NCBI RefSeq assembly: GCF_029760915.1
Contig: NZ_CP121685.1
Location: 62,001-126,000 of the forward strand
Reading direction: 5' to 3'
Length of the DNA: 64,000 nucleotides
Origin: Olleya sp. YS
GTDB lineage: Bacteria; Bacteroidota; Bacteroidia; Flavobacteriales; Flavobacteriaceae
Position numbers and translations under genes: made by a program. This document shows, in pieces, positions 27,449 through 37,547 of the stretch. The notes beneath the pieces are model-generated. The model worked only from the letters and a program-made list of their open reading frames with translations. It was not told the origin of the DNA and did not search any database. The number at the start of each line of letters is the position of its first letter. Within the stretch, counting starts at the first letter, position 1.

Positions 27449-30400
27449 CTATTCAATAACTATCTTTTTAATACCACTACTAGATTCAGCTACTACCCTA
27501 ACCAAATAAGCTCCAGAGCTTAATCCAGTAATTGATATTCCATTTTTAGCTTCTTCTGTTGTCACATCTTTAAACGAAACAACTTGTTGACCCAACATAT
27601 TTATTAAACTAATGGATTTAATGTCTTCTTTTAATCCACTAATTACTAATAAGTCTTTGGTGTTATTAAAGAAAACTGTGACTCCATCTCCTAACAGTAA
27701 ATCATCAGTAGATAAAACTGTTTGCTCTTTAAACACAACTTCAAATCTATCATTAAAGCTACCTGCTTGACTTGTAAATGTGAAGTCTGATTGTCTGATA
27801 TCATGAAAAGTATTTGTATAATTATCTTTAATAAATACATCTTGATCAGAATCAAAATCAACAAAACCACCTATACTTATTGTAAAAGACTGATTAGTTG
27901 AAGCGCTAAAAATTAACGGTATTACTTTATTTGGTGTTATTGGACTATACGCTTGCATAACCATTGGTATGTCATTTAAAACCAAGTTTAAATCATCATT
28001 TTTAAAAGATTCACTTCTTGCATCGTAACCATAATCAAATGTATCAGTAGTGTTGTTGCTAAATCCTAAAACTAATTCTCTTGTTGCTCCATTTTCTGCA
28101 TTCATAAATAGCCTAAACTTACTTATTGTAGTATCAGAATTATCAGAATCTGAGTTTGATTGGTTGTTTGTTGTTCTAAAGAATACTGATCCAGCATAAA
28201 ATGATCCGTTTGCATCTGCTTCTTTAACAAATACACGTTGAGAATTATTGAATTCAATAGTTCCATCAGCAACCACTTCAGTAATAAAACCTTGTCCTAC
28301 AGGCAAATATCTTGTTGCAGATAATGTACCGTCTTGAGCAGAACTATCTATGCCTCCTTCTATGCCAACAAATTGATATGCATCTACAGATGCAAGTTTA
28401 TTCACTACAGCATACCCACCATTATAGTCGGATAAGTTGTGAGAACTACCACTCCATTGTTGCCATAATTTAATACTTCCATCTATTACACCTGCATTAT
28501 CATCTATAAATTTAAAAAGATCTATAGCAGAAGGATAAGGGTTTCCTAACAAGTATTCTGTTTTTGTATAACCACCAGCTTGAGTTGGATCAGAGCCTGG
28601 TCCACCTACATCTACAGCATTAATATGAATAACGCCGTTATTCGGTTTACCTTTAAATATATATTGTTGTTCTGTTCCCATTCCTGTACCTTTTTGAGTA
28701 TACCCAGTACCAGCAGGTATTACATCTGATGGACTAATGTGTGACCAATCATAATAGGACACTCCATTAATAAAATCGTATAACCAATAAGTACTTATAC
28801 TACCATTTGCATGATAAGCATTAGTAAATGATACAGGACTTTCATCTCCATATTGTAAATTATTTAATGAATATCCAATATTATTTACATTATTGAAGGC
28901 ATTATTATCTGTTAATGAAGATGCTGATGAGTTACTTACTGGTGAGCTAAAATAGTTGTACCAATAAACGCTTGATGTCCCTTCTTGTCTTCTTAAGATT
29001 TCTCCTGTACTAGAAGTTACTAAATCACTCTGGATCCCTTGTATTAACTGAGAATCATCTTTTAAATCAATAGTACCATCTAAACCTAAATACCAACTAT
29101 TAACAATCTCATTATCATTATTGACAGTTATTTTTTTATTTGGACTTACAAGTAATCCTAGTGTGTTAAATGACTTATCAACAATAATATCATGATCCAC
29201 TTGTATAATTGCATTTCCTGAATCACTTAATTCATCTAAATTCCATACATCACCATATAACCAACTATTAACGTTGTTAATATTGCCTGCTCCAGAAGTT
29301 CTGTATGGCATTGGAGCGGTTTGTTCTTGATAAGTTGTTATATTATTTAAGTAAAGAGTGTTACCATTACCCGAATAATCTGTAGTTCTTCCTCCTACAA
29401 TATCTGTCATTGGGTAGTAGGCTTTTAAGTTAGACCAAGAAATAGTTAATGAAGTGTTTTTATCCACAATCGTTTTAGGGATAATTAATCCTGATACACT
29501 TCCAGAGTTTTCTTCAATTTCTTGATGCATAATTTTTTTCATCTGGTCTTCTGATAAGGTAACATCAAAAACTCGAATTTCATCAATACATCCTTTAAAA
29601 TACCCTGAATTATCATAAGGTCCTTTTCCAACATTAAAACTAACGTCTTCTGTTATTAAAGGATTTTTTAAATCTGCATGACTACTAGTGCCCAAAAGTT
29701 GCCCGTCCACATAAACTTTTAAATTATTTGATGGCAAAGAACTATCAAAAATTAGTGCTATGTGATACCAAATATTTGAATCCAAAATAACATCTGTTGA
29801 AAAATCAGCATTCACATTATTGACTTCTACAATTAGTTTTCTTGTGGCATCAACTTCAATATTTAAAGCACCTTGACTTAACACATATCCACTATTAGCA
29901 AAAGATGGGTCTAATTTTACCCAAGCCATAATAGTTGATTTAGAATAACCTCCAACATTTAAATTACTATCTAAATAATCATCTACTCCATCGAAATCTA
30001 AAGTTGATGCTGAGTCAGAGAATAAACAATAATTTGCTGGAATTTCAAGCTCATAATCCTGTATTGAACAATTGCCTGAATCATCTGTTATAGTAAAAAC
30101 AAAGGTGGTATTTGTATTGTTAAATGGTCCCAATATTAACGGTGTTCCGTATGTACCAGTTCCAGATATATCTCCTGTAACAGTATAAGAAGCTCCTAAT
30201 CTAGATCCTTCTGGATTTATGGAAATGTTAAAACCATCGTCTGTAGAGTCTTTAGGTGTACCGTTATCATCACATACAATATTTACATTTGGATTTTCTA
30301 AATAGCATCTAAGTAAACCAAAATCATTTGATTTTGAGCAATTTCCAAAACTTCCTGGAGCAAAAGTAGCTACTTCAATATTATCAGTACTGAATATATA

Positions 30401-33400
30401 ACCAGATGGCAAAGTGGAAGTATCTACTTCCATTACAATATCTTCACCACTTACTTTATATCTAATTACTATATCATCAAAAAAGAAATATTCATCACTA
30501 GCAGTATAGCCATTTACTACAGCTCTAATGGTTGTTGTAGCTGTTAGTTTATCTGCGTCTATTGCTAGTCCATTAATTGTAGAACTTATAAAATCGTTAG
30601 CTTTAAAAAATAAGGTTTGACAGTTAGTAAAAGAATTGTTGTCACAAATTTGTATAGTGATATCATCAGAAGCATCTATTTTTCCTCTTTCTAATACTTT
30701 AAAAGAAATATTTGCTTCTGTTACACCAGATAAGTTTACGCTTCTGTAAGCAGAAACATTATCATGCATTCTAAGTCGCTTTTTACTCCCCCAAATTTGT
30801 ACGTCACCTGAGGCACTATTGGAGTCATCCCCAACTTCTGTCCAATTTGTTGACCATCCATTTCCTCCACTATAATTGTTAGAATCAAAACTATCTGAAA
30901 TTTCTACATTATAATTTGGAGACTCAAAGTAATAAAAACCGTCTTCTTTAGTTGTCACTTGAGTAAACAATACGTCTGTACCAGCATCTATTAATCCATT
31001 GGTGTTTATATCATCATAAATATTTATATCAATATTTCCAATTCCAATATCATCATTATTGACGGTATCTTCGTTTAAATCAAAAAAGACTTGACCATAA
31101 ATAATATTTTTATTTCCTGGTGTTGGACAATCTGCAACATTTACAGTTACTAGAGCAGTATCACACGTTCCTGGAAACTCTAAAGAACAAATATTGTATT
31201 CAAAAGTATCTTCGCCAATAAAACCAGTATTAGGTGTATACGTGATTGTACCGTCGTCATTTACAATTAAAGTACCATTTTGAGGTTGTATTAACCCATC
31301 TGTAGTAATTGAAGTTAAATCTATATTTGTTAAAAACTGCGTGTCATTATAGGAGACATTTACATTAATTGGTGTTTCAAATAACGCATAAGCATTATCA
31401 TTATTTGCAAAAACTAGCGCTTTTAAACACAATGGTTGCATTGTTGTACCAACGTCCAAGGATCCAGTACCAGCACCACTTGCTGCTATACCAGCATCTT
31501 GACCAAAAACTGAAAATATTTTTGTACCATCACAAGTAAATACCGCTAGTCCACTTTGGTCATTGTCTGCATTTAGCGTATCAAATATTTGAGTATAATT
31601 TAGCGCATTTAAAGTTCGTGATTCATCATAAGGAATGTTACATGGGCTTAAAGCTGCGCTGGAGTCTGTTAAATCTCCATCATATTTTATGTATATAGTT
31701 GTATTACTTGTTGGTGTCACCCAAACTGGATTATAGTTATTTTGAAAATCCAAAGTACCAGGAGCCCAAGCAATAGCAGCAAAATCTGTTAATCGTTCTT
31801 CTGATATTAAATTAAAAGCCCAATCGTAAGCTTGTCCGCTTGAATCTGAATCAACTACTTCACTTGCAACATAAGATGACCCATCTTGACTTTTAAATTT
31901 ATATCCTGAATTATCACTTAAACTTATGGATGAAGATGATTTTGCAGGAATAGTTATTGTTCCGTTATTACTGTTAGAATTCCAATCTATAGCAATACTT
32001 CTATTTAAACTGTTATAAAAATAAACCACAGCTGGAGCTGCACTATTAGTAGTAGGAACTGGTGAATAATATGTATCTGAATAAAATTTTGAAGGATATA
32101 TATTTATTTGACGTGTACCAAAACAATCTTTAGCTCCAAAAAACAAATCAACTCCTACTGGTAAATCACTTGTAATAATTGCTCCAGATTGCACGCCACC
32201 ATCAACAAACATAACTTCTCCTTCATCTAAGTTATCTGTAACATCGACAACTCCATCATTATCCAAGTCCACATTAACAGTAGTACCGTTCTCTGAAGCT
32301 CTAACAAATAAAGCTGTATATATAAATTCTTGTCCTAAATCTTCACCAAAAGGAACTGTAAAGGAAGTTCCAAACTTATCAATACTGTAAACATCTGTTT
32401 TAGCTAATTGCACCTCAAATCTGTCAATATCTCCTGCAATAGCAGACATCGCAATATCATTAGATGTCACAATTTTATCTCTTCCATCATAAACAATAGT
32501 AGATGAATTTCTAGGATTATAGTTATAAGTGTTCTCTAAAACAATATCTCCTCCAGAAGGAATATAATCCGTAGAGTAATTAGGCGAAGTACCATTTGTA
32601 ATATCCTCATCTCCCCAAACTTGCGTTGTTGCTTGTACTGGGTTATTAATGTCAACTTCATAACCATCTTCCCAGTGATCATAAACTATAACTGTACCTG
32701 GATAAGGACTTTTTATACTTACAATTCTATTGACCTCATTTGTAACAGGAAGATTACATACTGCTGTATTAGTATTTCCAGAATTATTAAAAGCTGTTCT
32801 TAAATCGTCGTCAGAAAAAGGCACATAATAGACTTGTTCTTGTACTGCTTGTATACAAGGATCTATATAATTCTCATCAACATCTATAGTTACTGTGGCT
32901 GTATCACATAAAGGTATTGGTAATGTTGTATCACAAATTTCATATGAAAATGTATCAGTACCAAAAAAGTTACCATTAGGTGAATAAATAATATTACCAG
33001 AACTATCTATACTTACACTTCCATCCATTGGTTGGGTTGTAATAACTAATGATGAGCTATCAATATTATCATCTCCATCTGTATCATTATCTAAAACATC
33101 AATCGATACTGATTCTCCTTGAATTACTGTAGCAAAATCATCTTGTGCTACAGGATTACAATTGGGACCACACATATATAGTCCAAAATTGTTATTACAA
33201 TCTCTCTGACCTATATTGTTAAAAGATACAGCAATTGTACTTGCTGATGTTTTTGTCATACCAGAAGGTATAGTTGCATCATCAAGACTTACTATTAAAT
33301 TTTCGTAAAAACCACCACCTAAAGCTAAATCTAGATTTACATTATCAAAATACAAATAATTACTTCTTTCTTCTCCTATACTACCACTACCTAAAAATCG

Positions 33401-34099
33401 AATGTAAGTACTTCCTCCAATAACCGATGATACATCATAAGAATAATTTTGTTCTGCATCAGAAAAAGAGATGTTATCTATAGTAGTAAAATTAGTTCCA
33501 TCTGAAGATATTTGAACATTGACTGAAAAATTTTGTCCACTTGAAGAGTTAATATTTTTGGTGAAATCAAATGAAAGAGTTCCTGAAGCATAACTGGATG
33601 TAGTTATTAACCTTACTACACCATCTCCGTTTATGTTAGATCCGTCTTCTGCATATCTACCAAATCTTAATTTATTGTTATCAACCCTAACATTTCCAGA
33701 AGTTACTCCACTTTCACCCAATTCTTGCCAATTGTTATCCCAATTGATTGATCCATTATTTCCAGACCACGATGTAGCATCAAAGTTATCAGCAACGTTA
33801 TCGTAAGTAAATAATTCGGGAGCTACTAAAGTATAGTTACCTGTGGCATCAGATATATCAGAATCTATTAAAACATCTTCCGAATCTAAAATACCATTAA
33901 CATTAACATCTTGATACAGATTAACACCTATATTTTGTATGGTAGGCTCAATTCCGCTTTTATTACCATTTTGATTTAAGTCATTAAAAACTAAACCGTA
34001 AACGGTGTTTTGATTTGGAATAACTGATCCACATTGCGCAGTTAATTTTTGTGCACAAAAAAGCGCACAAACAACTATGGTTAATAAAATTTTCTTCAT
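27449..34099 (-). CDS. Giant T9SS-secreted, multidomain adhesin-like surface protein
   Basis: The 2216-residue protein has a signal peptide (MKKILLTIVVCALFCAQKLTAQ) and a C-terminal type A sorting domain at about 2137-2216. That domain carries the ISLINMLGQQV, GISITGLSSGAYLVRV and IKKIVIE blocks used by the type IX system. Between them lie, in order, an SdrD_B-like segment (GLVFNDLNQNG, about 31), an Ig/cadherin-like repeat with DVLDNDTDGDD near 333, and a long region near 450-800 starting VNRIVSIKSPYPGT. Then come a second Ig-like repeat near 915-985, a second SdrD_B-like segment near 1000, a LamG-like domain from LDFDGVDDYLDS near 1368, and a C-terminal module near 2000-2130 (ELVLGFSNN..FDYGYDA). 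Asp/Asn-rich loops suggest calcium binding. It is probably anchored to the surface or released, with a role in adhesion or glycan contact. Confidence 0.88.
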   Translation of the reverse strand: MKKILLTIVVCALFCAQKLTAQCGSVIPNQNTVYGLVFNDLNQNGNKSGIEPTIQNIGVNLYQDVNVNGILDSEDVLIDSDISDATGNYTLVAPELFTYDNVADNFDATSWSGNNGSINWDNNWQELGESGVTSGNVRVDNNKLRFGRYAEDGSNINGDGVVRLITTSSYASGTLSFDFTKNINSSSGQNFSVNVQISSDGTNFTTIDNISFSDAEQNYSYDVSSVIGGSTYIRFLGSGSIGEERSNYLYFDNVNLDLALGGGFYENLIVSLDDATIPSGMTKTSASTIAVSFNNIGQRDCNNNFGLYMCGPNCNPVAQDDFATVIQGESVSIDVLDNDTDGDDNIDSSSLVITTQPMDGSVSIDSSGNIIYSPNGNFFGTDTFSYEICDTTLPIPLCDTATVTIDVDENYIDPCIQAVQEQVYYVPFSDDDLRTAFNNSGNTNTAVCNLPVTNEVNRIVSIKSPYPGTVIVYDHWEDGYEVDINNPVQATTQVWGDEDITNGTSPNYSTDYIPSGGDIVLENTYNYNPRNSSTIVYDGRDKIVTSNDIAMSAIAGDIDRFEVQLAKTDVYSIDKFGTSFTVPFGEDLGQEFIYTALFVRASENGTTVNVDLDNDGVVDVTDNLDEGEVMFVDGGVQSGAIITSDLPVGVDLFFGAKDCFGTRQINIYPSKFYSDTYYSPVPTTNSAAPAVVYFYNSLNRSIAIDWNSNSNNGTITIPAKSSSSISLSDNSGYKFKSQDGSSYVASEVVDSDSSGQAYDWAFNLISEERLTDFAAIAWAPGTLDFQNNYNPVWVTPTSNTTIYIKYDGDLTDSSAALSPCNIPYDESRTLNALNYTQIFDTLNADNDQSGLAVFTCDGTKIFSVFGQDAGIAASGAGTGSLDVGTTMQPLCLKALVFANNDNAYALFETPINVNVSYNDTQFLTNIDLTSITTDGLIQPQNGTLIVNDDGTITYTPNTGFIGEDTFEYNICSLEFPGTCDTALVTVNVADCPTPGNKNIIYGQVFFDLNEDTVNNDDIGIGNIDINIYDDINTNGLIDAGTDVLFTQVTTKEDGFYYFESPNYNVEISDSFDSNNYSGGNGWSTNWTEVGDDSNSASGDVQIWGSKKRLRMHDNVSAYRSVNLSGVTEANISFKVLERGKIDASDDITIQICDNNSFTNCQTLFFKANDFISSTINGLAIDADKLTATTTIRAVVNGYTASDEYFFFDDIVIRYKVSGEDIVMEVDTSTLPSGYIFSTDNIEVATFAPGSFGNCSKSNDFGLLRCYLENPNVNIVCDDNGTPKDSTDDGFNISINPEGSRLGASYTVTGDISGTGTYGTPLILGPFNNTNTTFVFTITDDSGNCSIQDYELEIPANYCLFSDSASTLDFDGVDDYLDSNLNVGGYSKSTIMAWVKLDPSFANSGYVLSQGALNIEVDATRKLIVEVNNVNADFSTDVILDSNIWYHIALIFDSSLPSNNLKVYVDGQLLGTSSHADLKNPLITEDVSFNVGKGPYDNSGYFKGCIDEIRVFDVTLSEDQMKKIMHQEIEENSGSVSGLIIPKTIVDKNTSLTISWSNLKAYYPMTDIVGGRTTDYSGNGNTLYLNNITTYQEQTAPMPYRTSGAGNINNVNSWLYGDVWNLDELSDSGNAIIQVDHDIIVDKSFNTLGLLVSPNKKITVNNDNEIVNSWYLGLDGTIDLKDDSQLIQGIQSDLVTSSTGEILRRQEGTSSVYWYNYFSSPVSNSSASSLTDNNAFNNVNNIGYSLNNLQYGDESPVSFTNAYHANGSISTYWLYDFINGVSYYDWSHISPSDVIPAGTGYTQKGTGMGTEQQYIFKGKPNNGVIHINAVDVGGPGSDPTQAGGYTKTEYLLGNPYPSAIDLFKFIDDNAGVIDGSIKLWQQWSGSSHNLSDYNGGYAVVNKLASVDAYQFVGIEGGIDSSAQDGTLSATRYLPVGQGFITEVVADGTIEFNNSQRVFVKEADANGSFYAGSVFFRTTNNQSNSDSDNSDTTISKFRLFMNAENGATRELVLGFSNNTTDTFDYGYDARSESFKNDDLNLVLNDIPMVMQAYSPITPNKVIPLIFSASTNQSFTISIGGFVDFDSDQDVFIKDNYTNTFHDIRQSDFTFTSQAGSFNDRFEVVFKEQTVLSTDDLLLGDGVTVFFNNTKDLLVISGLKEDIKSISLINMLGQQVVSFKDVTTEEAKNGISITGLSSGAYLVRVVAESSSGIKKIVIE

Positions 34100-34306
34100 T
34101 TGTAGGTTATAGTTATTAAACTTGGGGTTTAATGTTAATTAAGTACTTTTTTGAGGGTATAAAAGTACAGACTAACAGACAATAATACATTTTCACAATG
34201 CAATAATACAATATTTTCTGACAAAATGTATGAAAAATCGGATAAAATGCATTTTTATTAAAAAATAGCATCCTGATTTAGAGACAAGTATCTTTTAGTA
34301 CATCAC

Positions 34307-34338
34307 AAAAAAGGCGACCAAAATTGGTCGCCTTTTTT
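34307..34338 (-). terminator. Terminator after yajC operon (minus strand)
   Basis: Stem GGCGACCA and TGGTCGCC with loop AAAT (plus-strand positions 34313-34332), with A-runs and T-runs on either side. It lies 22 bases beyond the yajC stop. The remaining gap 34100-34306 upstream of the giant T9SS gene shows only AT-rich sequence, with a near-match -7 element (TACTTTTA). Confidence 0.85.
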
Positions 34339-34359
34339 GTAATAAAAATTATATAAAAA

Positions 34360-34656
34360 CTACTTTTTTAAGTCTGTAGTTGTTTTGTTAAGGGCTTTGC
34401 TCATTTCCATAGAAATTGCAGAACGGTCAAACTTTAACTTTCCAGACATCGTCTCAATAATACAACTGTTGTCTTTATCATTAAGGTCGGCAATCTTTCC
34501 GTGCATACCACTTTTTGTTATTACTTTATCACCACGCTTTAATGCAGAAGCAAATTGTTTTTCTTGTTTAGCGCGTTTCATCTGAGGTGCAATCATAAAG
34601 AAATACACTACAGCAAACATGGCTATAATCGGTAAAAATCCGCTAATTCCTTCCAT
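34360..34656 (-). CDS. yajC: Preprotein translocase subunit YajC
   Basis: The 98-residue protein has one membrane helix (LPIIAMFAVVYFFMIAPQMK at about 8-27). The conserved cytoplasmic part follows: KRGDKVITKSGMHGKIADL at about 42-60. It is a single-pass inner membrane protein associated with SecDF-YajC. It is coupled to the upstream DUF1573 gene by a one-base overlap. The order nusB, DUF1573, yajC is common in flavobacteria. Confidence 0.95.
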   Translation of the reverse strand: MEGISGFLPIIAMFAVVYFFMIAPQMKRAKQEKQFASALKRGDKVITKSGMHGKIADLNDKDNSCIIETMSGKLKFDRSAISMEMSKALNKTTTDLKK

Positions 34657-35153
34657 TACTGCGTTACAGGTCCTAAGTTAGTGTTAGCTGCTGGCTTTGG
34701 TGCATTAGGATCTGGCTTAATAAAAGCAGTAATCTTAACAGATTCTTTTCCTGTTGCAGTATTTGCAGTAATATTAATCACTTTTGAGGTTTTATTAGCA
34801 CCTTTTCCGTTAAATTTAACTGTAAATTTATCAGACTCTCCTACTGCTAATGGCTCTCTTGACCAATCTTTTGGTACAGTACATCCACAAGTACTTTTAA
34901 TATCTGTAATAACTAAAGGTGCTTCTCCAGTGTTAGTGTAAGTAAATACAGTTTCTTGAGGTGTTCCAGAAATTATTTCTCCAAAATCGTGTTCTTTTTT
35001 ATCAAATGTAATTACTGGTAATTTGTTAGATTTTGCATCTCTCTCTGCAGCTTCTGCTACATTTCCTGAATTAATTTTTGCTGTCGCATCTTCTTTACAA
35101 GATGTTAAGCTTATTAAGCAAATTGCGCTTAATAGAATCATTACTTTTTTCAT
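34656..35153 (-). CDS. DUF1573 domain lipoprotein
   Basis: The 165-residue protein starts with a lipoprotein signal (MKKVMILLSAICLISLTSC, Cys19). The DUF1573 core follows: HDFGEIISGTPQETVFTYTNTGEAPLVI around 55-82 and STCGCTVPKDW near 87-97. The domain has an Ig-like (ASH/MSP-type) beta fold whose conserved Cys pair CGC is present. It is probably attached to a membrane facing the periplasm. Its role is not established. It sits between nusB and yajC in one transcription unit. Confidence 0.88.
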   Translation of the reverse strand: MKKVMILLSAICLISLTSCKEDATAKINSGNVAEAAERDAKSNKLPVITFDKKEHDFGEIISGTPQETVFTYTNTGEAPLVITDIKSTCGCTVPKDWSREPLAVGESDKFTVKFNGKGANKTSKVINITANTATGKESVKITAFIKPDPNAPKPAANTNLGPVTQ

Positions 35154-35242
35154 AATACTTATTTTTAGATTTGGTGAAGTCTTTATGTAATGGACTTCTA
35201 TTGTTTTAAATTTTGGATTGTAAAAATAATAATATTTTTTAA

Positions 35243-36187
35243 CTACATCAATCCTCGACCAACTTTATTTAGTTTGCCTTGTTCTTGGTACTCTTTTAAT
35301 AGTTTATCTAAAATACCATTAATAAAAATACTACTTTTTGGTGTAGAATATTCTTTGGCTATTTCCAGATATTCATTAATTGTGACTTTGGTTGGTATAG
35401 ACGGGAAGTTTGTTAACTCGCTAATAGCCATTTTTAGTAATACTAAATCTAAGCTTGCAATACGCTCTGTATCCCAATTATTAGTTTTTCCTGCTATTTC
35501 TTCACCTAATTTAGATTGGTTTAGTAATGTTTTTTTAAACAAGTCTATTGCAAACTGTTTGTCTTCTACATCTTTATACAGTTTAGGTGTTAACAGATAT
35601 GCATTGGAAGTTTCTTTTAATTTACGAAGCAACTTTACAATAGAAGTGTTAACCGTTGGTAAATCATCTAACCATGTTAAGTTTTTATCTTCTATATAGT
35701 CATATAACTTATCATTTGGTGCAATAATTTCTTTATATATATCAATTAAAAACTCCTTATCTTCCTTAAAAGTAGATGTCTTAGTTTGCATATAATCTTT
35801 ATACAATTCACTTGCAACTATCGCTTTGTAAATAATATCTACATACTCATTATCTAACTGCCAATTATTAATTTTATTGGCTTCAAAAGCTGATTGTAAC
35901 GCTTCGTTGTTAGCAATTAGCTGAAGTACCTGGTTATTTATAAATTTTTTATTTGGATTTTTTTCTTCTGGAGTCGCTAAGTGCTTTTTTTGGATATTTT
36001 CTAATTGAACTTTAGATTTTTTATTAATCTCAATAAGTAAGGACATCATCATCAAGTATAAATTATACATATTGTCTATACTGTATAATAAAAACTTCTG
36101 ATCTTTTGAGAAATCGTCACTTTCTGTACCATTAAATGCATATAATACTTGCATTACTTTAACACGAATATGTCTTCTACTTAGCAT
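35243..36187 (-). CDS. nusB: Transcription antitermination factor NusB (long Bacteroidota form)
   Basis: The 314-residue protein has the NusB domain in its C-terminal half: DKQFAIDLFKKTLLN near 190, NWDTERIASLDLVLLKMAI near 220-238 and PTKVTINEYLEIAKEYSTPKSS near 250. The first 170 residues form a long helical extension that begins with the NusB-like LSRRHIRVKVMQVLYA. This suggests the usual first helix is separated from the rest by an insertion of about 110 residues. NusB binds boxA RNA with NusE to prevent early termination of rRNA transcription. Downstream are DUF1573 and yajC. Confidence 0.92.
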   Translation of the reverse strand: MLSRRHIRVKVMQVLYAFNGTESDDFSKDQKFLLYSIDNMYNLYLMMMSLLIEINKKSKVQLENIQKKHLATPEEKNPNKKFINNQVLQLIANNEALQSAFEANKINNWQLDNEYVDIIYKAIVASELYKDYMQTKTSTFKEDKEFLIDIYKEIIAPNDKLYDYIEDKNLTWLDDLPTVNTSIVKLLRKLKETSNAYLLTPKLYKDVEDKQFAIDLFKKTLLNQSKLGEEIAGKTNNWDTERIASLDLVLLKMAISELTNFPSIPTKVTINEYLEIAKEYSTPKSSIFINGILDKLLKEYQEQGKLNKVGRGLM

Positions 36188-36242
36188 ACTTACAAAGAAC
36201 TTTAAATTTCAATTGAGTTTGAAATACTTTTTTTTAATGAAT

Positions 36243-36272
36243 TAAAAAGGCGAAAGTCTTAACTTTCGCCTT
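36243..36272 (-). terminator. Terminator after the amino acid dehydrogenase gene
   Basis: Stem AAGGCGAAAGT (36247-36257), loop CTTA, stem ACTTTCGCCTT (36262-36272). Read on the minus strand it is followed by TTTTT. Confidence 0.85.
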
Positions 36273-36299
36273 GCAAAAATAGTATAATTTATATGATAT

Positions 36300-37403
36300 T
36301 TATTGCTGATTTTCTTTTTTTCTAGCTTCAATTCTACTTTTAGCAATATTCAATGCTGCTTGATGTGTAGTAATACCATTAGTATTGGCATTGTTTAAAA
36401 TTTCTAAAGTAGTATTATAGATATTTTCGGTTTTACGCATAATCTCTTGCTTACCATAATTTTCAAGTTCTGCATAGACATTTATAATTCCACCAGCATT
36501 GATTAAAAAGTCTGGTGCATACACAATACCTTTTTGCTGTAATAATTGTCCATGCTTCAGCTCGTCAGCTAACTGATTATTAGCAGCTCCTGCAATAACT
36601 TTAGCTTGTATGGTATTAATTGTAGCATCATTGATAGTAGCACCTAAAGCACATGGTGCATAAATATCTACATTTTCGGCATAGATATTTGATCCATTAT
36701 AAATAGTGGCACCATACTTATTACTAATAGATTCTAAACGCTCCTCGCTGATATCATCAATAATAACTTTTGCTCCATCATTAGTTAAATGCTCTACTAA
36801 AGATTCACCTACATGACCAATACCTTGTACAATTACCGTTTTATCCTCTAAAACATCTGTTCCAAATTTGTATTTAGCAGCAGCTTTCATACCCATAAAT
36901 ACACCATATGCAGTAATTGGTGACGGATTACCTGCTCCACCTTTAGCTTCAGAAATACCTGTAACGTAAGGTGTAACATCTCTTACTAAATCCATATCTG
37001 CAGTTTCCATACCAACATCTTCAGCAGTAATGTATTTTCCGCTTAAACTGTGTACAAATTCCCCAAAACGCTTCATTAACTCTGGAGTTTTCTGTGTTTT
37101 AGCATCACCTATAATAACTGCTTTTCCTCCACCTAGATTTAAACCAGTAATAGCAGATTTAAAGGTCATACCTCTTGATAAACGCAGAACATCGTTTAGT
37201 GCTTCCCACTCGTTAGCATATTGCCACATTCTAGTTCCTCCTAATGCAGGTCCTAAAACCGTATTATGTATTCCAATTATTGCTTTTAATCCTGTATCTT
37301 TGTCATTGCAAAAAACGACTTGTTCGTGATTGTCAAATGATAATTGCCCAAAAACAGGATCTGCTTTTGATAATTGATTAGTGTTAATTAATTCTGAAAC
37401 CAT
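36300..37403 (-). CDS. Glu/Leu/Phe/Val dehydrogenase family, leucine dehydrogenase-like
   Basis: The 367-residue protein has GLNLGGGKAVIIGD near residues 88-101, the amino acid binding glycine-rich loop with the catalytic Lys region. ITAEDVGMETADMD follows near 140, and the NAD-binding motif is VIVQGIGHVGESLVEHL near 190. Length and the QGIGHVG motif fit leucine/phenylalanine dehydrogenases and not the longer glutamate dehydrogenases. It would interconvert branched-chain amino acids and 2-oxo acids with NAD in the cytoplasm, which could also supply precursors of branched fatty acids. It has its own promoter and terminator. Confidence 0.88.
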   Translation of the reverse strand: MVSELINTNQLSKADPVFGQLSFDNHEQVVFCNDKDTGLKAIIGIHNTVLGPALGGTRMWQYANEWEALNDVLRLSRGMTFKSAITGLNLGGGKAVIIGDAKTQKTPELMKRFGEFVHSLSGKYITAEDVGMETADMDLVRDVTPYVTGISEAKGGAGNPSPITAYGVFMGMKAAAKYKFGTDVLEDKTVIVQGIGHVGESLVEHLTNDGAKVIIDDISEERLESISNKYGATIYNGSNIYAENVDIYAPCALGATINDATINTIQAKVIAGAANNQLADELKHGQLLQQKGIVYAPDFLINAGGIINVYAELENYGKQEIMRKTENIYNTTLEILNNANTNGITTHQAALNIAKSRIEARKKENQQ

Positions 37404-37457
37404 TTAATAAACATTTAATTAATGTATAAATATTATGTTATTTATAAAATAAGCACG

Positions 37458-37488
37458 CAAAATTAATTCATAATTAATATTAAAACAA
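37458..37488 (-). promoter_or_regulatory. Promoter of the amino acid dehydrogenase gene
   Basis: Minus-strand TAATTTTG (37465-37458) matches TAnnTTTG exactly and TTG (37488-37486) lies 20 bases upstream. The leader to the ATG would be about 48 bases. Confidence 0.65.
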
Positions 37489-37547
37489 TTATTAGCATTC
37501 AAAATTGCGAAATTGTTAAAAACTTTCGAAACCACCATTTATATTAA

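Noticed and set aside
32621-32803. Small plus-strand frame in the giant T9SS gene
   Set aside because: Antisense shadow in a continuous 2216-residue coding sequence.
35190-35699. 169-residue open frame on the plus strand across nusB
   Set aside because: It lies antisense to a clear nusB gene, has no known motif, and is explained by AT-rich codon bias.
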